A stretch of DNA of 64,000 bases, taken from positions 310,001 to 374,000 of the forward strand of contig CAWHNT010000047.1 of NCBI GenBank assembly GCA_963830775.1, given 5' to 3'. The position numbers and the translations under genes were made by a program. This stretch comes from CAWHNT01 sp963830775 (GTDB lineage: Bacteria; Pseudomonadota; Alphaproteobacteria; Geminicoccales; Geminicoccaceae). How positions within the stretch are numbered: position 1 is the first letter of the stretch; each line of letters starts with the position of its first letter. This document shows, in pieces, positions 1 to 12,373 of this stretch. The notes beneath the pieces were generated by a model, which was not told where the DNA came from, did no database searches, and worked only from the letters and a program-made list of their open reading frames with translations.

Positions 1-2
1 TG

Positions 3-338
3 GCGGAGCTCACGGCTCTCCTGCGCCCGCGCATGCTGCCGCCCCGCTACATCATCATGCGCCAGGGCGAGCAGGGTGACGCCATGTACTTCATCGACGA
101 AGGCGAGGTGGCGGTGCAGACCCGCTCCCATCGCAGCGTGCTGGGGCCCGGCTCCTTCGTCGGTGAGCTGGCGCTGCTCGAGGGCCGGCCGCGCAAGGCC
201 ACCGTGACCACGCTCACCACCTGCCGCCTCCTGGAGCTGGGTGCCGGCGACTTCCACCGCCTCCTCGCCGGCGACGAGACGCTGCGCCGTACCATCCTGG
301 CCGAAGCCGAGCGCCGCAAAGGCGGGCGCAAGGTCTGA
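3..338 (+). CDS. Cyclic nucleotide-binding domain protein, C-terminal part (5' end outside window)
   Basis: The frame is open from the first bases of the window, so the gene starts upstream and only its last 111 codons are seen. They form most of a CAP/CNB beta-roll: an RQGEQGD segment, the FIDEGEVAV strand, and GSFVGELALLEGRPRKATV, which matches the phosphate-binding cassette (GE...R.A) of cNMP-binding domains. The protein ends soon after the domain with a basic tail, so there is no DNA-binding helix-turn-helix after it. This makes a CRP-type regulator unlikely. A CNB domain at the very C-terminus is usual in ion channels, transporters or patatin-like proteins. Which of these it is cannot be told from this fragment. 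Confidence 0.75.
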   Translation, partial: AELTALLRPRMLPPRYIIMRQGEQGDAMYFIDEGEVAVQTRSHRSVLGPGSFVGELALLEGRPRKATVTTLTTCRLLELGAGDFHRLLAGDETLRRTILAEAERRKGGRKV

Positions 339-397
339 GGGCAACCTTCCCGGCCGGTCCCGGTTAGTAGCCCGCATTCGACGGGCGGAGCAGGGGC

Positions 398-3776
<3,379 letters not shown>

Positions 3777-4722
3777 GATAGGACGGGCCGGCAAGCTGGC
3801 CTCGAGCCCGTAGGTGACCTCCCGCAGATGCTCGACCAGCGCCTTCGGGTCGTCGAACGCGGCCAGGCTCTCGAACGGCAACACCCGGCCGACATGGGCC
3901 TCGATCTCGGTGCCGATCCGGCTCACCGCCTCGCGCAGCAGGAGAGACAGGCGCAGCGTCGGGCTGACCTGGCTGACGAGCTGGAAGAGGCGGCTGTTCT
4001 GGCCCTCGAAGCGGACCGGCAGCACCGCTGCACGGCTGCTCTGGACGAGGCGGCCGACGAAGGGATGCCAGGGGGCGTCCTCCGCCAGGCCGAAGGGCCG
4101 GCGGGAGGTGGAGACGGCACCGGCCGGGAAGATCAGCAGGCAGCCGCCGGCGACGAGCAGCGCCCGGGCGGCGGCACGCGAGCGGGCGCTGGTGGCGACG
4201 GCGTCGCGGGTATTGGCGAAGTTGATCGGCAGCACGTGGGCGCGGACTTCCGGCATCCGGCACAGGGTGCTCATGGCGACGACGCGGAAGTCCTGCCGTA
4301 TCTTGGCCACGAGGTGGCACAAGGCCAGGCCGTCGACGACGCCGAACGGGTGGTTGGCAACGACCACGAGCGGCCCTTGCCGAGGCACGTCGGCGAGGCG
4401 GCAGGGATCATGCCGAACGGTGATGTCGAGGCCGCGCATTGCCTGAGCCCAGACATCGTCCTCCGGCCGCAGGCTGGCGCGGACTTGGCGGTAGATCCGC
4501 TCCACGCGCGCCTGCCCGCTCAGCCGCTCGACCAGCCGGATCACGGCCTGCTTCGAGCGCGTATCCTCGGGTGCCGCATAGCTCAGGGCAGCCACGCCGA
4601 GCCTTCGGGATCGAGCCATCATTCCGGCCATCGCCAGCACCATGCCCACGGATCGGCATTCCGATCCTTCTCGGCCCCTTCAGGCCACGGGTCGGCGACA
4701 TCCTGGTGACAGAGAAGCTGGG

Positions 4723-6000
4723 TCAGGCGCCCCGGACGAAGAGCGCCACCAGCTCGATCTCGGCCGAGAACAGGAACTGGTCCAGCGGACGGACGGTAAG
4801 GAGCTGGTAACCTCCCTCGGTCAGAATGCGGGCGTCGCGGGCGAACGTGGCGGGGTCGCAGGCGGCGTGGATGAGGCGCGGTACCTGGCTCGCGGCCAGG
4901 GCACGGGCCTGTTCCGCAGCGCCCGCACGCGGCGGGTCGAGCACGACGAGATCGAAGCGGGCAAGCTCGGCGGGGCCGAGCGGCCGGCGGGCGAGGTCGC
5001 GGGCTTCCGTGGTAACGGGGAGACGGTGCCCGGCTGCCGCGGCGCGCAACGAGAGGAGCGCATCGGTGGCCGTATCGACGGCGTGGACGCGGATGCCCGC
5101 GGTGGCAAGGGGAAGGGAGAGGGTGCCCAAACCGGCATGGAGATCCGCGGCATTGCTGGCCGGGCCAGCCCATTCCTGGAGCGCCAGGGCGAGTTCGGCG
5201 TCGGCGAAGGCCGTGGCCTGAAGGAAGCCGCCCGCTGGCAGCGGGACCTCGATTCCGGCCAGACGGACCATCGGGCGCCGACGCTCGGCGATCGGCTCGT
5301 CGGACCAGGTGAGGCGGGCGAGGTCGAGATCGGCGGCCAGCGCAGCGAGATCCTGGCGCTCGTCGAGCGTGGGCGCGCGGCTGGCGTGCAGGAGCAGGTC
5401 GATGCCGTTCGTGGTGGCGGTGAGGGAGAGCTCGGGCGGCGGCGGTCGGGAGAGCGCGCGGCCGAGGGCGACGGCGAGGGGCCGCAGGAGCGATTGCAGC
5501 TCCGGGACGGAGATCGGACATTGGTCGATCGGGACGACGGCGTGGCTGGCGCGGGCGCGGAAACCCAGACGGAGCTGGCGGCCTTCCATGCTCAGGGCAA
5601 GGCGGATCCGGCGCCGGGAGGCCAGCGGTGCCGTGCGGACGGGCTCGATCGGAACCTGGCCCAGGCCCTGGCGGGCGAGTGCCGTGCGGATGCGCTCCAC
5701 CTTGAAGCCGGTGTAGGCGGCGGCCGGCAGATGCTGCAGGCGGCAGCCACCACATCGTCCGAACCACGGGCAGGGCGGGTCGGCGCGCGCGCCGCCTGTG
5801 AGGCGCTCGAGCGGCAGGGCCTGCCTGCCCTCGCCGACGCGGCGGCCTGGGAGCACGCGCCAGTGTTCGCCCGGCAGGGTCAGCGGAACGAACAGGCGCT
5901 CGCCGCCATGGCGGGCGATCCCATCGCCGGCGGCACCCAGGCTCTCGATCGTGACCTCGACCGGCTGGGCGCTGGTCATGGCGGCTCGGGGACCAGCCAC
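4723..6000 (-). CDS. 23S rRNA (uracil-C5)-methyltransferase, RlmD/RumA family
   Basis: A 425-residue class I SAM-dependent RNA methyltransferase of the RlmD/RlmC/TrmA family. An N-terminal TRAM-like beta segment (VEVTIESLGAAGDGIAR) is followed by the iron-sulphur cysteines Cys77, Cys83 and Cys86 (CPWFGRCGGC) and the fourth, Cys161 (DQCPIS). The Rossmann SAM motif reads DLHAGLGTLSLPLA, the DPPRAGAAEQ motif follows, and the catalytic cysteine lies in HAACDPATFARD, where the family usually has SCNP. It should methylate C5 of a uridine in 23S rRNA; the exact position is not predictable. The start may instead be the ATG at 5979 (MTSAQP). It overlaps the end of the upstream small membrane protein gene, so both probably share a transcript. 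Confidence 0.9.
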   Translation of the reverse strand: MAGPRAAMTSAQPVEVTIESLGAAGDGIARHGGERLFVPLTLPGEHWRVLPGRRVGEGRQALPLERLTGGARADPPCPWFGRCGGCRLQHLPAAAYTGFKVERIRTALARQGLGQVPIEPVRTAPLASRRRIRLALSMEGRQLRLGFRARASHAVVPIDQCPISVPELQSLLRPLAVALGRALSRPPPPELSLTATTNGIDLLLHASRAPTLDERQDLAALAADLDLARLTWSDEPIAERRRPMVRLAGIEVPLPAGGFLQATAFADAELALALQEWAGPASNAADLHAGLGTLSLPLATAGIRVHAVDTATDALLSLRAAAAGHRLPVTTEARDLARRPLGPAELARFDLVVLDPPRAGAAEQARALAASQVPRLIHAACDPATFARDARILTEGGYQLLTVRPLDQFLFSAEIELVALFVRGA

Positions 6001-6281
6001 AGCAGGTGGCGCCGTCGGCCGGTGGTGAGATCGATGGTGGCAAGGAAGCGGCGGCCGTCGGCGGCCTCGCCCAGGATCGCCAGCTGGTTGCCGGCCCCGA
6101 CCATCTGGCCTATCCGCGCATCGGCCGGCAGCGCCAGCGTGCTGGGCGGCACCTCGGCGGCGGTGCGCTGGCGCTGGAGGAGAAGCCAGACCAGGAGCGT
6201 GGCTACGGCCGCGATCAGCACCGCCCCCGACACCACCACCAGCTTGAGACTGCGGATGAGCTTCTCGTCCAATCCTGCCAT
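5976..6281 (-). CDS. Small single-pass membrane protein (DUF6476-like)
   Basis: A 101-residue protein with a short charged N-terminus (MAGLDEKLIRSLK), one strong transmembrane helix (about residues 13-36) and a C-terminal periplasmic part with a short beta-propeller-like GNQLAILGE segment. Size, topology and position beside rluD resemble the alphaproteobacterial DUF6476 family, but this assignment is from memory and not proven. Its end overlaps the start of the rRNA methyltransferase gene by 25 bases. Its first codons overlap the divergent rluD reading frame. Function unknown. Confidence 0.65.
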   Translation of the reverse strand: MAGLDEKLIRSLKLVVVSGAVLIAAVATLLVWLLLQRQRTAAEVPPSTLALPADARIGQMVGAGNQLAILGEAADGRRFLATIDLTTGRRRHLLWLVPEPP

Positions 6282-7264
6282 CCTGGCGCCGGGGGTCCGG
6301 GAGGTCGAGCTCGAGGTGCCCGAGGAACGGGCCGGCTTCCGCCTCGACCGGTTCCTGGCCGCGGGCCTGCCCGAGCTCTCCCGAGCGCGGATCCAGGCAC
6401 TGTTACGCGAAGGCCACCTCGCGGAGGGTGGCCGGCCCGTGCGCGACGCGTCAAGGCGGGTGCGACCGGGCGAGCGCTACCGGCTCACCGTGCCGCCGCC
6501 GGTGGCGGCCGATCCGGCCCCGGAGGACCGGGCGCTGGAGGTCCTGTTCGAGGACGAGCATCTCCTCGTGCTGGTCAAGCCGGCAGGTGTCGTGGTGCAT
6601 CCTTCGGCCGGGCATGCGGACGGCACCCTGGTCAACGCGCTGCTGGCGCATTGCCGGGGCAGCCTCTCGGGGATCGGCGGGGTGGAACGGCCGGGCATCG
6701 TGCACCGGCTGGACAAGGAGGTGAGCGGGGTCCTGGTCGTGGCCAAGCACGACCGGGCGCATATCGGCCTCGCCGGACAGTTCAGCGTGCACAGCGTCGA
6801 CCGGGTTTATGAAGGGATCGTCTGGGGCGTGCCGCGGGCCGCGGAAGGGACCGTCGACGCGGCGATCGGGCGGCACCCGCAGGACCGGCTGCGGAACGCG
6901 GTGCTGCGCACGGGCGGCAAGCGGGCGGTCACCCACTGGCGGCGGGTGGAGACGGCCGGGACTCGGGCGGCAAGGATGGAGGTCAGGCTGGAGACCGGGC
7001 GTACGCACCAGAATCCGCGTCCATCTGGCGCACCTTGGTCACCCGCTGGTTGGAGACCGACTCTATGGCGGCAAGCGACCGGCGCTGCCGGTCCGTCTCG
7101 ACCGCATCCTGCTGCATGCCCGGCTTCTCGGGTTTGTCCATCCGGTCACCGGCGAGCACCTGCGGTTCGAGAGCCCGCCGCCGCCCGAGTTCGCGGCCAT
7201 CCTTGCGCTCCTGCGTGCCCCCACTAAGCTAGGTGCGGCACCGACTGCCGGGCTCGGCAGTTAG
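6256..7264 (+). CDS. rluD: RluD-family 23S rRNA pseudouridine synthase (frameshift near 7012)
   Basis: Converts uridines of 23S rRNA to pseudouridine. An N-terminal S4-type RNA-binding segment (FRLDRFLAAGL) is followed by the RluA/RluD catalytic domain with VKPAGVVVHPS and the catalytic Asp in GIVHRLDKEVSG. The frame breaks at GRTHQ: the DNA reads cgcaccagaatccgcgtcc, with one extra A compared with the expected THQIRVH. The second half continues in another frame to 7264 (HLGHPLVGD.LYGG). The family motif is intact across the break, so a sequencing indel is more likely than a mutation. With the ATG at 6256 the gene overlaps the divergent small membrane gene by 26 bases; an in-frame GTG about 60 bases later would avoid this. 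It lies directly upstream of rpoH, as in many alphaproteobacteria. Confidence 0.88.
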
Positions 7265-7328
7265 GTAGCGATGGCCGGGAAGGCACGTCCGGCCCATCGC
7301 CGATTCCAGACCTCAGGGCAAGGAGCCT

Positions 7329-8237
7329 ATGGCCAGTCTACCCACCGTCCCAGCCGAAGGCAGCGGGCTGGCGCGGTATCTCGACGAGATCCGGCGCTTC
7401 CCGATGCTGGAGCCGGAGCAGGAGTACATGCTCGCCAAGCGCTGGCGGGAGCATGACGACGTCAATGCCGCCCACCAGCTGGTCACGAGCCATCTCCGCC
7501 TCGTTGCCAAGATCGCCATGGGCTATCGCGGCTACGGCCTGCCCATGAACGAGATCATCTCCGAGGGCAATATCGGCCTGATGCAGGCCGTGAAGCGCTT
7601 CGACCCCGAGCGCGGCTTCCGCCTCGCCACCTACGCCATGTGGTGGATCCGGGCGGCGATCCAGGAATATATACTTCATTCCTGGTCCCTGGTGAAGCTC
7701 GGCACCACGGCCGCACAGAAGAAGCTCTTCTTCAACCTGCGCCGGCTGAAGAGCCAGATGCAGGCGATCGAGGAGGGCGACCTGCACCCCGAGACCGTGC
7801 GCGAGATCGCCACGACCCTCGAGGTCACCGAGCAGGACGTGATCGACATGAACCGGCGCCTGGAGGGGCCGGACCATTCGCTCAACGCCATGCTGCGCTC
7901 GGACGGCGACACCGAGTGGCAGGACTGGCTGGTGGACAGCAGCGCCAGCCAGGAGATCCAGGTTGCCGAGGATGACGAGCTCAGTCACAGGAAGGGTCTC
8001 CTGGGCGAGGCCATGCACGTGCTCAACGAGCGCGAGCGCCACATCCTGACCGAGCGCCGCCTCAAGGAGGAGCCCACCACGCTCGAGGACCTCTCGGTCC
8101 AGTACGGGATCAGCCGCGAGCGGGTGCGCCAGATCGAGGTCCGCGCCTTCGAGAAGCTGCAGAAGGCAATGCAGAACCTCAACGCCGCCGACGCGGAGCG
8201 GCGGGCGGAGTCCGCGCCACCGCTCCCGCAGGCATAG
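7329..8237 (+). CDS. rpoH: RNA polymerase sigma-32 (heat-shock) factor RpoH
   Basis: A 302-residue sigma-70 family factor. Region 2 includes SHLRLVAKIAMGYRGYGLP, GNIGLMQAVKRFDPERGF and RLATYAMWWIRAAIQEYI. The RpoH box QKKLFFNLR, diagnostic for sigma-32, is at residues 130-138. Region 4 ends with the helix-turn-helix ISRERVRQIEVRAFEKL. It directs RNA polymerase to heat-shock promoters. The start is fixed by AAGGAG at 7320-7325, three bases before the ATG and so rather close. Only 64 bases separate it from rluD, and no convincing promoter was seen in that gap, so cotranscription with rluD is possible. Confidence 0.96.
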   Translation: MASLPTVPAEGSGLARYLDEIRRFPMLEPEQEYMLAKRWREHDDVNAAHQLVTSHLRLVAKIAMGYRGYGLPMNEIISEGNIGLMQAVKRFDPERGFRLATYAMWWIRAAIQEYILHSWSLVKLGTTAAQKKLFFNLRRLKSQMQAIEEGDLHPETVREIATTLEVTEQDVIDMNRRLEGPDHSLNAMLRSDGDTEWQDWLVDSSASQEIQVAEDDELSHRKGLLGEAMHVLNERERHILTERRLKEEPTTLEDLSVQYGISRERVRQIEVRAFEKLQKAMQNLNAADAERRAESAPPLPQA

Positions 8238-8295
8238 AGCCGGCTCTGCTCTAAAGGTTGCCTCCGGCGGGTGGCGGGCCGCCACGGGCTTGCGT

Positions 8296-8601
8296 TCACG
8301 CCGGCACCGGCAGCGGCGGCTTCCGGGTGTACCAGGCGGGTGGGTGGGGCCTCGAGCCGTGCACCCGCTCGTGCTCCAGGGCGGCATCGAGAGCCCGCTG
8401 CTCCGCCGGCAGCAGCCGGGCCCGCCAGACCCGGGCCCGCTCATGGCCCCAGCTCTGCTCCCAGTAGTAGCGCCGCAGCAGCTCCTTGCCGTCGGGCGGG
8501 GGCGGGTCGGGGGCGTTGCGGTTCGCTGGGCTGGCGGCAAGTGGCTGCACGGGCTCGATCTTCGGCGTCCTAGCAACCCGTTGTTTCTGGTGTTGGCTCA
8601 T
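8296..8601 (-). CDS. Hypothetical protein coupled to the IS110 transposase
   Basis: A 101-residue ORF whose ATG (8601-8599) overlaps the TGA of the IS110-type transposase frame (8600-8598) in an ATGA. It is rich in proline, arginine and tryptophan, with a PPPPDGKELLRRYYWEQS segment and an HERVHG motif near the end. No signal peptide or membrane helix is seen. It is not recognised as any family. The 4-base overlap suggests translation coupled to the transposase, as for a passenger gene, but it may equally be a resident gene that the element landed beside. It is convergent with rpoH, 58 bases away. Confidence 0.45.
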   Translation of the reverse strand: MSQHQKQRVARTPKIEPVQPLAASPANRNAPDPPPPDGKELLRRYYWEQSWGHERARVWRARLLPAEQRALDAALEHERVHGSRPHPPAWYTRKPPLPVPA

Positions 8602-9727
8602 GTGGCCTCGGGCGGCTTGGCGTCGCGCCAGGGTGTGCGGCTGCGGAGGATGGCGTTGAGGCTGACGAGGAGCTTTCGCATGATGGCGGCAAGGGCGAGC
8701 TTGCGCGGTTTTCCCCTGGCGACCAGGGCCCGGTAGGCGAGGGCAAAGCGGGAGCTGCCGGGGCTGGCGCTGAGGACCGCCATGGAGAGCGCCTGGCGGA
8801 CCGCGGCTCGGCCGCCTCGGATTCTCGCGCCGGCCGCGTTTCTGGCCGCTGTCCTCGGCCACGGGTGCCAGGCCTGCCAGGCTGGCGATCTGGCGGCGAC
8901 CGAGTGTGCCGAGCTCGGCCAGCAGGGTGGCGACCAGGACCGGGCCGATGCCCGGCGTGCCGGCCAGCAGGTCGGCCGCGGCCTTGAGCTGCGGGTCGTC
9001 GGCGATGGTCCGGCGCAGGAGCACGTCGAACTCGGCCTTCTCCTGCCGCAGCCGGTCGAGGGCGCCACGGGCGCGGGCGATCAGCGCCGGCAGACGCAGA
9101 TGGCCGAGCTGCTGGCTGCGGGCGGTGATCTCGGCCAGGAGCTGGCGGCGGTAGCCGAGCAGCTCGGCCAGGGCCTGGCGCGAGCCGGCCAGGACCGGCG
9201 TGGGCGCCGGCCTGGCGAAGGCGCCATAGCGGGCGATGGCCGCCGCGTCGAGCCGGTCGGTCCCCCCGGTCAGCGCCGTGCGCTGCCGGAGGACAGGCTT
9301 GGCCAGCAGGCCCGAGGCCTTGGCGAAACGGCGGACCCGCGCCGGGTTGACGATGGCGGCCTTGATCCCCCGCTCGGTCACGTGACGATGCAGCCTTCGC
9401 TCGTAACCGCCCGAGGCCTCCATGACCAGCAGGCTGCCCGGCTCCAGCCAGGCAAGCAGGCGCTTGATCCCGGCGCTGTCGTGATCGAATCCGCGATGCT
9501 GCTGGCGCTTGAGGCAGTAGGCGTCGAGCCGCGCCTTGCCGATGTCGATGCCGGCGCGGAGGATGCCGGCGCCGATGGTCTCGGCCAGGTGGCGGGCGAC
9601 GGGGCCAACGGCCACGAGTTCGGCGCAGATGGCGGCGAAGTGGGTTTGGTTGGCCTGCTCGGTCTCGCCCAGCGCCGCGACGGTGACGTGGGCCCGGGCC
9701 GCGCAGGCCGTGGGTGAGGCTGTTCAT
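8598..9727 (-). mobile_element. IS110-family transposase (DEDD), frameshifted near 8820
   Basis: The N-terminal part has GIDIGKARLDAY with the first acidic residue of the DEDD RuvC-like domain, VMEASGGYE, and TDRLDAAAIARYG. The C-terminal part has the Tnp20 helix-hairpin-helix region GTPGIGPVLVATLLAELG. Near 8820 the frame changes: the expected GGRAAVRQALSMAVLSA continues in a second frame that ends at 8598 with LVSLNAILRSRTPW. Upstream of the usual start there is an in-frame extension (AHVTVAALGETEQANQTHF) leading back, across one more frame change, to an ATG at 9727 (MNSLTHGLRG). Members of this family are recombinases guided by a structured bridge RNA from a non-coding end of the element. 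No such free non-coding segment is evident here, so the element looks incomplete. Its ends were not found. Confidence 0.8.
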
Positions 9728-10601
9728 TGAGACCGGGTGGGCGATCAGCGCCGGCCGCTCTTGGGCGAAGTGCTCCTGGACGACCTGCCGGGTGGTGGCG
9801 TGCACCCGGGCGTTGGCGACGGTCGTGCGCCAGGCCTCGAACTGGGCGTTGAGGTCGTCGAGGTCGCGGAAGCTCCGCGCCAGGAAGAAGTCCTCGCGGA
9901 CGTAGCGGTAGGGCCGCTCGATCTTGCCCTTGGTCTGGGCCCGGTAGGGCCGGCAGGCGCGCGGCACAGCACCATAGTGGTTGAGCAGGCCGACCAGGGA
10001 AGGGTTGTAGGCGACCACACCCTCCGCACTCTCGCCGATGACGGCAGTCTTCATGCGGTCGTAGAGCAGCTCGGAGGGGGCACCGCCCATCGCGGCAAAG
10101 GCGTCGATGTGGCAGCGCAGGACGGTCTGCAGGTCCTGGGTGGCGCAGAAGCGGCCCCAGAGCCAGCTTCTGTGGCCGAGGATCATGGTGAACAGCCAGA
10201 GGATGCGCTCCACCTCGGGCTCGTCGGTGAACACGGTCTTGAACTGGGCGAAGTCGACCTGCCCCTGGCGGCCGGGTGCGGTCTCGAAGCGGCGCTCGAA
10301 GGGCTTGGGCCTGGGCGGGCGCGCCTCGCGCAGGAAGTCGGTGAGCAGGCTGTAGCAGCCCGCATAGCCGAGCTCGCGGATCTCGCGCAGCAGGCGCTTG
10401 CCGGTCAGCTCGGGCCAGGCGGCGATCCGCTCGCGCAATAGGCCTCGTAGGGCGCAAGCTCGCGCGGCCGTGGCGGACGGGACCCGTAGACCGGCGGCTC
10501 CATCCCACGCGCGAGATGCCGGCGCACGGTCTTGCGGTCGAGCCCGACCTTCGCGCGATGGCGGAGACACTGAGCCCCTGCCGCTTCAAGTCGTGGATCA
10601 A
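9728..10601 (-). mobile_element. IS21-family transposase IstA remnant (3' truncated, two frame breaks)
   Basis: The N-terminus IHDLKRQGLSVSAIARR is a helix-turn-helix typical of IstA. The next piece, GLDRKTVRRHLARGMEPP, is in a second frame. From about 10440 a third frame carries RERIAAWPELTGKRLLREI and the DDE integrase core: QVDFAQF (first Asp), LLYDRMK (second Asp) and KGKIERPYRYVRE (Glu). The protein stops matching after EHFAQERPALIAHP near 9730, where IS110-related sequence begins, so the C-terminal third is missing. The partner ATPase gene istB is absent. The element is dead unless helped in trans. Confidence 0.8.
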
Positions 10602-10688
10602 GACGATCGCCCCCAGTGTGACACCTGCACGCCCCTGCCGTTCGTCGGGGCCAAGGTGGGCCTGTCGGCCGTCGCCAGCCGGCGGCGC

Positions 10689-11421
10689 TCAAGACTGCGG
10701 AGTTTTCAGTCGGCACATTTGCGGAGGATACGATCGGCGCTCACAAGGGGTGCCGACCACTTCGCTGATGATGCCCCGGGCGTGCAGAAATGCGGCCGGA
10801 TCATCGCCGACAAAGCCGCGGTCCAGCCAGACGAGGAGGAGGGAGGCATGCGCCTCCAGATCCGGGTTCGGGGGCATGCAGGGCGTCGCGGTCCTGGGTG
10901 TTGGCCGGCACCACCTGCACGCCGAGCGGATCGCCTTGCGTGTCGACCATCAGCACCCGTTTCCTGCCCTTGACCTTCTTGCCGGCGTCGTACCCCCTCG
11001 GGCCCCGCTGGGGTCCGGTCCGCACACTCTTGGTGTCGATGATGGCCGCCGTCGGCCGCCGCTTGCGGCCGGACGCGAGGCGGCGGCAGGCCACCAGGAC
11101 ACCAAGCGCCCGGTCCAGCACCGCACGCTGCTGCCAAGTCATCAGGCGGCTCCACACGCTCTGGTGCGGCGGCGAACCCGACGGCAGCCGCCGCCAGGCG
11201 CGGTCGTCCCGTGCCATGTGCCACAGGGCCTGCAGCATGATCAGGGTCGACCAGACCCGTGGCCGGCCGACCCGCGAGGGTGGATGGATCGTGTCGATCG
11301 TCGCGGCGAGACGGACGAGCATGCCCTGCCGCACCATCTCCTGGATCGCCGGCGCGTAGCGGCGCCGATCCTCGGCCGTCCATGCCATCATCGTCGTCCT
11401 TTGCCAGGGATCGACGACCAA
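10689..11421 (-). mobile_element. IS5-family transposase remnant (frameshift near 10880, 3' truncated)
   Basis: The N-terminal DUF4096-like domain (RVGRPRVWSTLIMLQALWHMAR) is followed by the IS5 DDE core with AIIDTKSVRTGPQRGPRGYD, KVKGRKRVLMVDTQGDPLG and VVPANTQDRDAL. After a frame change near 10880 the match continues as DRGFVGDDPAAFLHARG and then stops. The final catalytic Glu region (VVERTFAW in related proteins) is missing, so the gene is truncated at the IS21 side. It is probably an older insertion cut by the later IS21 element. Confidence 0.8.
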
Positions 11422-11565
11422 CGGCGTGGACGGCCGTTGCGTTCACGAGAAAAGCCATACCAGTCAGCAGGTTAGTTTCAGGCAGGCTCAGAGGCATGGA
11501 GAGGCAGAACAGAGGAGCAGATACGGGCTTGGGCCAATCCAGCGTCGCATGGCAGGTACATATCG

Positions 11566-11712
11566 ATGCAGGAGGCGAGAGACTTGATCGACGCTTGTGA
11601 GCGGGCTTGGGCAGTGTGTAGATGTGGGTCCTGCAAAGAGTTCTTCTGGAACTCCTTTGTTGATGGAAAATATCGGCATTGTGGATGCGAAGAAGTGCGG
11701 TGGAAGCTTTGA
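11566..11712 (+). CDS. Cysteine-rich microprotein (48 codons), unrecognised
   Basis: A short open frame read directly from the sequence: ATG at 11566 (MQEARDLIDACERAW) and TGA at 11710-11712. It contains a C-x-C-x2-C cluster (CRCGSC) followed about 20 residues later by HCGC, with KEFFWNSFVDGKYR between. The pairing of two Cys clusters suggests a small zinc ribbon. Base composition here is clearly lower in GC than in the flanking operons, in keeping with a foreign origin beside the insertion-sequence nest. The upstream GGCAGG is only a weak ribosome site. No family is recognised and expression is unproven. Confidence 0.35.
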   Translation: MQEARDLIDACERAWAVCRCGSCKEFFWNSFVDGKYRHCGCEEVRWKL

Positions 11713-11787
11713 TCGGATAGAGTTCTGGCTGCTGCTGAGTGGGCACCAGTCCGTCTCTACCCGGAGATAGCTTCTGCTCGCTATGTA

Positions 11788-12363
11788 CTAGGACGTCGTC
11801 AGGTATGTCCCCAAATTTTCTCTCACCGCTGACTGGAGCGACGTATCCAGTCCCTTCAGCAGCTCATTCACGAGGTCCCGCGCTAGCCTGTCCCTCTCCA
11901 TCACCGAGGACGCATCCCGCACCGGCCGCTTCCGTTCCACCTTCGCCCGCGCATAAGCCTTCTCAATCCCCAGCCCATCCACGATGGCGACGCGGACGGC
12001 CAGCGAGCCCACGAGCTCACGCGTTGGTCCGGTGATGGCGCCGGTGATGCCGCCCCGGGGAATCGCCTGCTCGACCATGCTGGCTTCCTCGATCACCGCA
12101 CGGCCGAACTCGCTGCCGCCGCCGGCGTGGAGGCGCTGGGTGAGGTAGGTGCGGGTGGCGGCCAGCATCTCGTCGGTGCGGCGGCGGTCGATGAAGTTGA
12201 GCGGCAGGCTCTGGACCTGGTCGACGACCTCCAGGTTCGAGATGGTGAGCTGCAGCGGGGTGACCGGCGGCGCCTCGATCGGGCCCGGGTCGGGCGAGCG
12301 GGTGCAGGCGGCGGACAGGGCCAGGGCAGCTGCGAGCAGCAGGCGGCGCCGATATGCGGGCAT
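11788..12363 (-). CDS. Hypothetical outer-membrane-type lipoprotein
   Basis: A 191-residue protein beginning MPAYRRRLLLAAALAL and then LSAAC, a lipobox with the acylated Cys at position 20. The ATG at 12363 is chosen because the signal peptide follows at once; the frame is open 17 codons further up. The mature part has a beta-strand segment (LQLTISNLEVVDQVQS) followed by helical repeats and the conserved-looking RDASSVMERDRLARDLV. It lies 10 bases after hslO and is the last gene of the argD-argF-hslO operon. The family is not recognised. It may be an envelope stress or assembly lipoprotein, but that is a guess. Confidence 0.75.
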   Translation of the reverse strand: MPAYRRRLLLAAALALSAACTRSPDPGPIEAPPVTPLQLTISNLEVVDQVQSLPLNFIDRRRTDEMLAATRTYLTQRLHAGGGSEFGRAVIEEASMVEQAIPRGGITGAITGPTRELVGSLAVRVAIVDGLGIEKAYARAKVERKRPVRDASSVMERDRLARDLVNELLKGLDTSLQSAVRENLGTYLTTS

Positions 12364-12373
12364 CAAGGTTCCT

